Shown here piece after piece: positions 56,818 through 64,000 of a stretch of DNA of 64,000 nucleotides. The notes under the pieces are model-generated. The model was not told where the DNA came from. It saw nothing but the letters and a program-made list of their open reading frames with translations, and made no database searches. Source of the stretch: Paracidobacterium acidisoli (GTDB taxonomy: Bacteria > Acidobacteriota > Terriglobia > Terriglobales > Acidobacteriaceae); NCBI RefSeq assembly GCF_003428625.2, contig NZ_QVQT02000004.1, forward strand, positions 62,001 to 126,000. Reading direction: 5' to 3'. The first letter of the stretch is position 1. Each line of letters begins with the position of its first letter. A program made the translations under genes and the position numbers.

Positions 56818-58068
56818 TTACAGCGAGCTCATATTCAGCAGAAACTCCGCGTTATTCCTCGTCTTGTTCAGCTTGTCCACCAGCAACTCCATCGCTTCCA
56901 CCGGAGACAGCGGATTGAGGATCTTGCGCAGCACCCAGATGCGATTCAGATCTTCCTTCGGAATCAGCAGCTCCTCCTTACGCGTACCCGAGCGCTGAAT
57001 GTCGATGGCCGGGAAGACGCGCTTGTCGACCAGCTTCCGGTCGAGAATCACTTCCATGTTGCCCGTGCCCTTGAACTCCTCGAAGATCACCTCATCCATG
57101 CGCGAGCCTGTATCCACCAGCGCTGTCGCAATGATCGTCAGCGAGCCGCCTTCTTCGATATTGCGCGCCGCGCCGAAGAACCGCTTCGGCCGCTGCAGTG
57201 CATTCGAATCCACGCCGCCCGAAAGCACTTTGCCCGACGGAGGAACGATCGTGTTGTAAGCGCGCGCCAGTCGCGTGATCGAATCCAGCAGGATCACCAC
57301 ATCGCGCTTGTGCTCCACCAGCCGCTTCGCCTTCTCGATCACCATCTCCGCCACCTGTACATGGCGCGCCGCCGGCTCATCGAAGGTCGAGCTGATCACT
57401 TCGCCCTTCACCGACCGCTGCATATCCGTTACTTCTTCCGGACGCTCATCGATCAGCAGAACAATCAGCACCACTTCCGGATGATTCGACGTAATCGAGT
57501 TCGCGATCGACTGCAGCAGCATCGTCTTGCCGGTGCGCGGCGGCGCGACGATCAGTCCGCGCTGTCCCTTGCCGATCGGCGTCAGCAGATCCATCACGCG
57601 TCCGCTGATATTGTCACGAACCGTCTCTTCCCTGATCCGTTCCTGCGGATACAGCGGCGTCAGATTGTCGAAGAGAATCTTGTTCCGCGTCTCTTCCGGC
57701 GACTCGAAGTTGATCGCCTCGATCTTCACCAGTGCGAAGTACTTCTCGCCTTCATGCGGCGGCCGCACATTGCCGCTGATCGTGTCGCCCGTCTTCAGAT
57801 CGAATTTGCGAATCTGGGATGGGGATACATAAATATCGTCCGGCCCCGGCAGGTAGTTGTAATCCGGAGACCGCAGAAAACCGTAACCGTCCGGCAGGAT
57901 TTCCAGCACGCCCTCAGCGAAGATATGTCCTTCCTTTTCGCTCTGGGCCTGAAGAATCTTGAAAATAAGATCCTGCTTCCGAAGACCGCTGGCGCCGGGA
58001 ATCTCCAGGCTGCGCGCGATGCGGCTTAATTCCGTGATGTTCTTTTCTTTCAGTTCTGAGATGGTCAT
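56818..58068 (-). CDS. rho: Transcription termination factor Rho
   Basis: 416 residues, hexameric RNA-dependent ATPase. The N-terminal [17 protein letters not shown] (Rho-N), the RNA-binding DGYGFLRS with the SPSQI and [12 protein letters not shown] segments, Walker [13 protein letters not shown], the YPQERI loop and Walker B region [16 protein letters not shown] are intact. ATG 58068 with AGGTG is preferred over GTG 58074. rpoZ lies upstream on the same strand, 119 bp away. Confidence 0.97.
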   Translation of the reverse strand: MTISELKEKNITELSRIARSLEIPGASGLRKQDLIFKILQAQSEKEGHIFAEGVLEILPDGYGFLRSPDYNYLPGPDDIYVSPSQIRKFDLKTGDTISGNVRPPHEGEKYFALVKIEAINFESPEETRNKILFDNLTPLYPQERIREETVRDNISGRVMDLLTPIGKGQRGLIVAPPRTGKTMLLQSIANSITSNHPEVVLIVLLIDERPEEVTDMQRSVKGEVISSTFDEPAARHVQVAEMVIEKAKRLVEHKRDVVILLDSITRLARAYNTIVPPSGKVLSGGVDSNALQRPKRFFGAARNIEEGGSLTIIATALVDTGSRMDEVIFEEFKGTGNMEVILDRKLVDKRVFPAIDIQRSGTRKEELLIPKEDLNRIWVLRKILNPLSPVEAMELLVDKLNKTRNNAEFLLNMSSL

Positions 58069-58187
58069 GATCACCTGCGGTGGGAGTCTGTATGGAGGGG
58101 GTTATGCGGAAGGATGTGAGGGATTCGGCGGTATTTCGTTAACTTTTCAGGAGAGAGCTGCAGGAAAGGGCGCAGACAGCGCCGCGC

Positions 58188-58409
58188 TCAGGCTGCGCGA
58201 CGCTGTTCAACGGAAGAAGTCTTCTGCTCCAGTACCGGAGGAAAAGCAAAGGGATTCGCATGACGGAACCGCACCAGGACCTCATTGGTCGTGTCCTGCA
58301 GACGGGTATTCGGCTTATGCAGCTTGCGGGTCGCCTTCGAGGCAAGCTGGCAGAGCTGGTAGCGGTTAGTCACGTGGGTCAATGCCCCAAATATCAAATC
58401 AGAACGCAT
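58188..58409 (-). CDS. rpoZ: RNA polymerase omega subunit
   Basis: The 73-residue protein starts at an ATG with GGAG 8 nt upstream. NRYQLCQLASKATRKLH is the family core (NRFxLVxxAxxRAR in other bacteria), then NTRLQDTTNEVLVRF, with a short Arg/Ala-rich tail. Omega assists polymerase assembly and often binds ppGpp with beta-prime. The family's usual MARVT opening is replaced by SDLIFGALTHVT. Neighbours rho and rpoZ make a transcription-related pair. Confidence 0.85.
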   Translation of the reverse strand: MRSDLIFGALTHVTNRYQLCQLASKATRKLHKPNTRLQDTTNEVLVRFRHANPFAFPPVLEQKTSSVEQRRAA

Positions 58410-59085
58410 AATTGTTTCTCCTTACTCCAAAAAAACAGGATGATTTGCTGCGATCACGCCTCTCAACAAATCCCGTCGCGGGCTGCAGCGGACGGGAGGA
58501 GAGCTGCAAAACGTCTCAGTAACGGTCAATCTGTTCTGAATTCTCTCGGCTCACTCTCTTTGACGCGCGATCAGGGCCTTCCGGTCCAGTTTTTCATCCA
58601 CAGGTCAAATCTGCACTGTGGTCTTTCTGCATCCTTAACGGCACATCGCCCGATGGCTTCCGGTCTCGATTGTCAGGACACGCACGGCTTCAGACATCCA
58701 CTGGGGATTGTCTTAAGCCTCTTGCCTTGCCTGGGATTTCAACCGAAACGGTGAACGACCCGGGGCGGCGGCGCCGCCTTTCAGTACTAAACATCAGCCG
58801 TGGATGCTCTCGGCAATGTAGAAGTTAAACCTCATCGGGACTGAGGTCAACCCTTTTTTTCATAGAAGATGCCTGATTTGATTCCACGAATGGAAGATCG
58901 GCGATCCCATTCCTTTTCAATCAGGTGCAGCCGGGGTTAGATTCCCTTTTTGACATCTTCATGCCATTTTAAGGTCCATAAAATACCAAATATCATAGAA
59001 ACAATGGCATCGAATCCACAAAACGCCCCATTTCTGCCCACTCAGGATGCTCCGCGAACCCCCTGAATAATCCTCAGCCTCCAGG
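58410..59085. other. Gene-free stretch between rpoZ and comM
   Basis: 676 bases with no supported gene; frames overlapping it on the plus strand lack ribosome-binding sites and recognisable sequence. It should hold the rpoZ promoter on its left side and the 3' end region of comM on its right. The part 58845-59030 is distinctly A/T-richer than neighbouring sequence (T-run at 58854-58860). No tRNA or clear repeat seen. Confidence 0.5.
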
Positions 59086-60645
59086 TTAATTCCAGTAGCT
59101 GCGGTCCAGGGTCCGGTACTGAATCGCTTCCGCAATATGCGGCACGGTAATGGACACAGCACTCTCCAGATCGGCGATCGTCCGCGCCACCTTCAGAATG
59201 CGGTCGTGCGCCCTGGCCGTCAGCCCCTGCTGCTGCATCGCCCGCTCCAGCAGCCGCTCCGCATCGGCTCCCAGCTCGCAGAAGGCGCGAATCTGCCGCG
59301 TTCCCATCTGCGCATTCGAAAAAATCTTCTCCTTCGCGCCCGCAAAACGCTCCTTCTGCCGCTCCCGCGCCGTCAGCACCCGCTCCCGGATCACCGCCGA
59401 GCTCTCGCTCGCTGCTCCGCCCCGCAGCTCCCGGTACTGCACCGCCGGGACCTCTATATGGATATCGATCCGGTCCAGCAGCGGCCCGGAGACCTTGGCC
59501 ACATACCGCTGAATAATCGGCGGCGTGCAGTGGCATTCCCTCGACCGGTCATTAAAGTACCCGCACGGGCACGGATTCATCGCCGCCGCCAGCATAAAGG
59601 CCGCCGGAAAACTCAGCGACATCGACGCCCGCGCGATCACCACGTTCCTGTCCTCCAGCGGCTGCCGCATCACCTCCAGCACATTGCGCGGAAACTCCGG
59701 CAGCTCGTCCAGAAACAGAACCCCGTTATGCGCCAGCGAAACCTCGCCCGGTCGCGGAATCACACCGCCTCCGATCAATCCCGCATCTGAGATCGTGTGA
59801 TGCGGCGAGCGGAACGGCCTCTGCGCGACCAGTCCGGCCTCGGAATCGAGCACTCCGGCGACCGAGTGGATCTTCGTCGTCTCCAGAGCCTCTTCAAAGC
59901 TCAGCGGAGCCAGGATCGAGGGCAGCCGTTTAGCCAGCATAGTCTTGCCCGATCCCGGCGGCCCGATCATCAGAATGTTATGGCCGCCGGCTGCGGACAC
60001 CTCCAGAGCTCGCTTCGCCGTCTGCTGACCCCGCACATCGGCAAAATCCAGATGGAACGCCTGCCGCTCGCCCAGCACCTGAGCCGCCTCTACCCGGTAA
60101 GGCTCGGTGTGGATGCCGCCATTCCCGGCCTCGTTCAGCAGCTCGCGCACCTCGATCAGCGAATCCACCGGATAGACGTTCACCCCATCGACGACCGCCG
60201 CCTCCCGAGCATTGGCCTTCGGGATAACCAGATTCCGGATGCCGCGAGCACGCGCCGCAACCGCGACCGGCAGCATGCCGGAGACCGGCCGGATTCCGCC
60301 ATCCAGCCCCAGCTCGCCGATCAGCAGAAAATCGCTCAGATCGCGCAGGTGCAGCGCGCCGTATGCGCCGAGAATCCCGATCGCCATGGGCAGATCGAAA
60401 CCCGACCCCTCCTTCTTGATATCCGCCGGAGCCAGATTGATCGTAATGTGTGTCGGCGGCAGATCGAACCCGGAATTCTTGATCGCGGCACGCACGCGGT
60501 CCCGGCTCTCGCGCACCGCGGCATCCGGCAGACCCACAGTGTGGAAGCGGTCTTCCTGCGTCTTCAGACCGGAATAATCCACTTCGACATCGATAATGCT
60601 GGCGTCAATGCCGTACACTGCGGCACTCAGAGCCTTAAAGAGCAT
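59086..60645 (-). CDS. comM: ComM/YifB-type Mg-chelatase-like AAA+ ATPase
   Basis: 519 residues from ATG 60645. The N-terminal Lon-like fold ([41 protein letters not shown]), Walker [15 protein letters not shown], Walker [20 protein letters not shown], zinc-finger-like [12 protein letters not shown] and the RDRSR-type sensor region are present. ComM helicase drives branch migration during natural transformation; in acidobacteria the role is presumed similar. Confidence 0.94.
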   Translation of the reverse strand: MLFKALSAAVYGIDASIIDVEVDYSGLKTQEDRFHTVGLPDAAVRESRDRVRAAIKNSGFDLPPTHITINLAPADIKKEGSGFDLPMAIGILGAYGALHLRDLSDFLLIGELGLDGGIRPVSGMLPVAVAARARGIRNLVIPKANAREAAVVDGVNVYPVDSLIEVRELLNEAGNGGIHTEPYRVEAAQVLGERQAFHLDFADVRGQQTAKRALEVSAAGGHNILMIGPPGSGKTMLAKRLPSILAPLSFEEALETTKIHSVAGVLDSEAGLVAQRPFRSPHHTISDAGLIGGGVIPRPGEVSLAHNGVLFLDELPEFPRNVLEVMRQPLEDRNVVIARASMSLSFPAAFMLAAAMNPCPCGYFNDRSRECHCTPPIIQRYVAKVSGPLLDRIDIHIEVPAVQYRELRGGAASESSAVIRERVLTARERQKERFAGAKEKIFSNAQMGTRQIRAFCELGADAERLLERAMQQQGLTARAHDRILKVARTIADLESAVSITVPHIAEAIQYRTLDRSYWN

Positions 60646-60806
60646 ACGCAATCATTTTCAGGATGGTTGCTGGAGTATAGCATCGGTATTTTTCACTACG
60701 GCCGTGAAACCGCCGCGCATCGCCCCGCAGGCAAAACCTCCGTAACTTCGCGTCTGCGCAGCCGGTTTCTCGCTCGTCGAAATCAAACCTGAAAAGAGAG
60801 AGCACG

Positions 60807-61817
60807 ATGAATCGTTTTCGTAGTCTTTCCCTCACCGTCTGTCTGGTCCTTCTCCCCGCCGCAGCCTGGCCGCTTGCCTTCAGCGCTCAGACACAACAGC
60901 CCCAGCCTGCCGACAAATCCTCGCAGGCAAAGCCGGCCGCTACCGATGAAGAAGGTGAAGCCGATGAGCCCGTCGCCACTCCGCCCGAGGAGCTGAAACG
61001 GCAGCCGGCAGAGGCACGAGCCGCCGCCTGGAAGATGCTCGAGACCGGCATCGATTCACCCAAACCGCAGCCTCGCATCGATGCCCTCAACGCCCTCGGC
61101 ACACTCGGCGCCGACCGCCAGGCCGAACACTTCATCACCGCCGCCATGCAGGACAAGGATGTCGACGTGCGCATCGCTGCCGTTGCCGCCATGGCCGCGA
61201 CCCTCAATCGCCGTATGATCCCCCAGCTGCGCACCGCTCTCGACGATCCCCGTCCCGAAGTCGAATTCGCCGCCGCCGTCACCCTCTGGAAGATGCATGA
61301 CCACACCGGCATCGACCTGCTCTATGGCGTGCTCACCGGCGAGCGCAAAGCCCACTCCGGTTTCGTCACCAGCGAGCTGCACGAAGCGAATAAAGACATG
61401 CACAGCCCATCGACTCTGGCTGAGATCGGCGCCGAACAGGGAGCCTACGCTCTGCTCGGCCCCTTCGGCATCGGCCTCGACGTTGCGCGAATGATGCGCA
61501 AATCCAGCAACGGAAACTCGGCGCGCGTGCTCACTGCCAGCCTGCTCTCTGAGAATCACAGCGCCACCACTGAGCGAAACTTCCTCGACGCGCTTCGCGA
61601 CAAGGACTACTTCGTGCGCCTCGCCTCTGCACGCGCTCTGGGCAAATTTCACAGCCGTCAGACCTCCGACGCCCTCATCGACACCTTCGGCGACAGGAAG
61701 CCTTCCGTGCGCGACATGGCCGCGGCATCGTATCTGCTCAGCGCCGGTCCTGGAAAGCACCCTGCGGCGCACCCCGTTCATCCGGCTCCAGCCGCATCCG
61801 TCGCAAAAGGGAAATAG
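60807..61817 (+). CDS. Exported HEAT-repeat protein
   Basis: 336 residues with a signal peptide (VCLVLLPAAAWPLAFSAQ). After an acidic/Pro-rich stretch, helical repeats include PRIDALNALGTLG, DVDVRIAAVAAMAATLN, RPEVEFAAAVTLWKM and PSVRDMAAASYLLS. These match HEAT/PBS lyase-type repeats used in protein-protein contact. A central GPFGIGLDVARMM segment may be hydrophobic contact. Function unknown. Confidence 0.8.
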   Translation: MNRFRSLSLTVCLVLLPAAAWPLAFSAQTQQPQPADKSSQAKPAATDEEGEADEPVATPPEELKRQPAEARAAAWKMLETGIDSPKPQPRIDALNALGTLGADRQAEHFITAAMQDKDVDVRIAAVAAMAATLNRRMIPQLRTALDDPRPEVEFAAAVTLWKMHDHTGIDLLYGVLTGERKAHSGFVTSELHEANKDMHSPSTLAEIGAEQGAYALLGPFGIGLDVARMMRKSSNGNSARVLTASLLSENHSATTERNFLDALRDKDYFVRLASARALGKFHSRQTSDALIDTFGDRKPSVRDMAAASYLLSAGPGKHPAAHPVHPAPAASVAKGK

Positions 61818-61906
61818 CGCAGAGTATCCTCCGGGACGGTGCCCTGTCCGTCTGTCAGGACATGGAAGCAATCGCACGCCTTCGCGGAAGACTAAAATAA
61901 TCGGTC

Positions 61907-63289
61907 GTGAAGACCAGCCTCTTCGATCTTTTTAAAGTCGGAATCGGGCCCTCCAGTTCACACACCATGGGCCCCATGCGTGCCGCTCGCGCCTTTGCTC
62001 TCGCGCTCGAACGGCATCACCTGCTCGATCGCATCCACGAGCTGCGCGCCGAGCTCTACGGCTCGCTCGCCCTCACCGGACACGGACACGGCACCGATCG
62101 CGCCATTCTCCTCGGCCTCAGCGGAGAAGAGGCCGCCACTATCGACCCCGGCACCATCGACAGCAAACTCGCAGCCATCCGCGCCTCCGGCTCGCTCTCG
62201 CTGCTCGGCATGCACGCCATCGCGTTTCGCGAGCCCGACCATCTTCTCTTTCATCGCGATCAGATGTTTCCACCCGGCGCCGTCACGCAGCATCCCAACG
62301 GTCTCCGCTTCACCGCCCTCGACGTCTCCGGCCATACGCTCCTGCAGCAGACTTACTTCTCCATCGGCGGAGGCTTCATCGTCGCCGACGGACACGACTC
62401 CGCCGCGCCCGGCCTCACCACCACCGCTCTGCCTTATCCCTTCCGCAGTGCCGCCCAGCTCCTCGATATGGCCGCATCGCACAACATCTCCATCTGGCAG
62501 CTCATGCTTGCCAACGAGTCCGCGCTCCGCCCCGCAGACGAAGTCCGCTCCGGCATCCTTCATCTCTGGAGCATCATGCAGAGCTGCATCGAGCGCGGTA
62601 TCGCGACCGAAGGCATTCTTCCCGGCGGCCTCAGTGTCCGCCGCCGCGCGCCGCGTCTCGCTGCACGCCTGCGTGAGAAAGGTTCCGTAGACCCCCTGTC
62701 CCCGCTCGACTGGATCACCATATACGCCATCGCCGTCAACGAAGAAAACGCCGCCGGAGGCCGTGTCGTCACCGCGCCCACCAACGGAGCCGCCGGAGTC
62801 ATCCCCGCCGTCGCCCGTTACTACAGCGGCTTCATCCCCGGCGCAGACAACGAAGGTATCCTTCGCTTCTTCCTCACCGCCGCCACCATCGGCATTCTGT
62901 ATAAGGAGAACGCCTCCATCAGCGGAGCCGAAGTCGGCTGTCAGGGAGAAGTCGGCGTCGCCTGCTCCATGGCCGCCGGAGGTCTCGCCGCCGCAGTCGG
63001 CGGCAGCAGCGGCCAGATCGAACACGCCGCCGAAATCGCCATGGAACACAACCTCGGCATGACCTGCGATCCCATCGGCGGCCTCGTGCAGATCCCCTGC
63101 ATCGAGCGCAACGCCATGGGTGCGGTCAAAGCCGTGCAGGCCTGCCGCATTGCGATGAACGAGACCGAAGGACACAAGGTTTCGCTCGATCAGGTGATCC
63201 ACACCATGTACCAGACCGGCCTCGACATGCAGTCCCGCTACAAGGAAACCTCACTCGCCGGTCTGGCCCTCAATATCATCGAGTGCTGA
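61907..63289 (+). CDS. sdaA: L-serine ammonia-lyase (iron-sulfur, single chain)
   Basis: The 460-residue enzyme converts serine to pyruvate and ammonia. [24 protein letters not shown] is the SDH-beta opening, then the linker, then SDH-alpha with [16 protein letters not shown] and [18 protein letters not shown] carrying the cluster cysteines. GTG start at 61907 with weak site. It completes serine use with glyA and gcv in this window and overlaps the 3' end of the next convergent gene by 14 bases. Confidence 0.95.
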   Translation: MKTSLFDLFKVGIGPSSSHTMGPMRAARAFALALERHHLLDRIHELRAELYGSLALTGHGHGTDRAILLGLSGEEAATIDPGTIDSKLAAIRASGSLSLLGMHAIAFREPDHLLFHRDQMFPPGAVTQHPNGLRFTALDVSGHTLLQQTYFSIGGGFIVADGHDSAAPGLTTTALPYPFRSAAQLLDMAASHNISIWQLMLANESALRPADEVRSGILHLWSIMQSCIERGIATEGILPGGLSVRRRAPRLAARLREKGSVDPLSPLDWITIYAIAVNEENAAGGRVVTAPTNGAAGVIPAVARYYSGFIPGADNEGILRFFLTAATIGILYKENASISGAEVGCQGEVGVACSMAAGGLAAAVGGSSGQIEHAAEIAMEHNLGMTCDPIGGLVQIPCIERNAMGAVKAVQACRIAMNETEGHKVSLDQVIHTMYQTGLDMQSRYKETSLAGLALNIIEC

Positions 63290-64000
63290 GTTGCCCGTAC
63301 ACCACTGAGCACTCATACTCGATCGTCACCACGCCGTCTCGTTCGTTCTTTTCAAACAGCCGTTCAATCGCCTCGCGCATCGTCACATAGCGCACCTCAC
63401 CCGCCTGCGGCATATACGACGACGACACGATCCGCCCCTCCAGCCCTTCGAGCGTCAGCCTCTGCGCATTCGGAAACACAGCTTCCTTCGCCACCGACGG
63501 TGCAAAAAACGCAGCCAGCTTCTCCGGCGTCATATGCCTTTCCTGCACAGCCAGATAATCGCCTCCGAACTCCCGCAGGATCTGCTCATATCCATCGTGA
63601 AACCCATCGCCGCCCATCCGCCGGTGGTTATAGATCACCGCGCACCATCCGCCTGGCCTGAGCACCCGCGCAAACTCTTTTCGCGTTCTCGCCAGATCGA
63701 ACCAGTGCATCGCCTGCGCCACCGTAATCAGATCGGCCGACCTGTCCGGCAGTCCCGTCGCCTCCGCCGTCCCATCGCTGCATCGCAGCCGCGGCCACCG
63801 CTCGCACAGCGTCTCACATGCCGCCCGCATCGATGCATTCGGCTCGATCGCATCGACCGCATAGCCGCGCTCTAAAAAGATCTCCGACAGCAGCCCCGTT
63901 CCCGCCGCCACATCGGCAATCATTACCGTCTGCGTCAGCCCGCACTCCCGCTCCAGCAGACCGGCAATCTCTTCCGGATATCCCGGCCGGTAACGCCGAT
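63276..64000 (-). CDS. Class I SAM-dependent methyltransferase, N-terminus beyond window
   Basis: The frame stays open to the right edge and reads [15 protein letters not shown] at its visible N-terminal end, so the start is outside. [15 protein letters not shown] (SAM-binding), [22 protein letters not shown] and [14 protein letters not shown] are standard class I (Methyltransf_11) motifs. An internal ATG at 63923 is not the start, since conserved YRPGYP lies upstream of it. Substrate unknown. Confidence 0.85.
   Translation of the reverse strand, partial: RRYRPGYPEEIAGLLERECGLTQTVMIADVAAGTGLLSEIFLERGYAVDAIEPNASMRAACETLCERWPRLRCSDGTAEATGLPDRSADLITVAQAMHWFDLARTRKEFARVLRPGGWCAVIYNHRRMGGDGFHDGYEQILREFGGDYLAVQERHMTPEKLAAFFAPSVAKEAVFPNAQRLTLEGLEGRIVSSSYMPQAGEVRYVTMREAIERLFEKNERDGVVTIEYECSVVYGQLSTR

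Noticed and set aside
58260-58754. Plus-strand frame of 164 codons over rpoZ upstream region
   Set aside because: No ribosome-binding site, overlaps rpoZ in antisense, low complexity and no family features.

Overview
The window is chromosomal DNA from a GC-rich Gram-negative bacterium. It most resembles Acidobacteriota of the Terriglobia/Acidobacteriaceae type. That placement is inference: it rests on housekeeping genes (glyA, infC, rpsU, purA, rho, rpoZ, fabD, ddl, the gcv operon), many exported proteins and outer-membrane barrels, an LPDAP-motif exported protein pair, a CATCCTGAG...GGATCTG dispersed repeat, and a Tes/MSS-like radical SAM enzyme of a kind linked to membrane-spanning lipids. 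No prophage, insertion sequence, CRISPR array or rRNA operon was seen. The only tRNA found is tRNA-Arg(CCG). Several genes rely on rare starts: AUC in infC, and UUG in rpsU, the RiPP-type radical SAM gene, the quinone reductase and one outer-membrane protein. 

Region 1-20 kb: a partial FkbM methyltransferase runs off the left edge. An exported CocE/AEH-type ester hydrolase follows, with a decayed C-terminal copy of the same family 0.6 kb downstream. Next come a SpoIIE phosphatase divergent from glyA, a TIR-transmembrane protein facing a DUF4231/SLATT-type membrane protein, infC, mtaB, a response regulator, a degenerate GGDEF protein, a zinc-ribbon protein, rpsU, small stress-type proteins, purA, a PEP-mutase/isocitrate-lyase family enzyme, a 50-residue protein and mutM. 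An 0.89-kb gene-free stretch rich in hairpins then precedes an RG-rich pseudo-receiver protein. 

Region 20-40 kb: HIT and M48 proteins, a coupled pair of exported TldD/TldE-like proteins, RlpA, exported and outer-membrane proteins of unknown role, a patatin phospholipase, and the large Tes/MSS-like radical SAM enzyme. An AT-rich probable acquired gene follows. A flavodoxin-fold oxidoreductase fused to a YCII-like domain comes next. The strongest candidate for an undescribed system is a two-gene cassette: a radical SAM/SPASM-like enzyme followed 12 nt later by a 75-residue NHLP/Nif11-like precursor peptide. A GH51 arabinofuranosidase behind a LacI-type operator, and fabD, complete the region. 

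Region 40-64 kb: aldo/keto reductase, ddl, a DUF1275 membrane protein, arginase, small hypotheticals and an outer-membrane protein. The glycine cleavage operon gcvT-gcvH-gcvPA-gcvPB plus a small partner follows, then a large exported beta-helix protein, tRNA-Arg, an outer-membrane barrel, a VOC protein, rpoZ-rho, a ComM-type ATPase, a HEAT-repeat protein, L-serine dehydratase and a partial methyltransferase. glyA, gcv and sdaA together give this window much of serine-glycine-one-carbon metabolism, although the three loci are separate transcription units.
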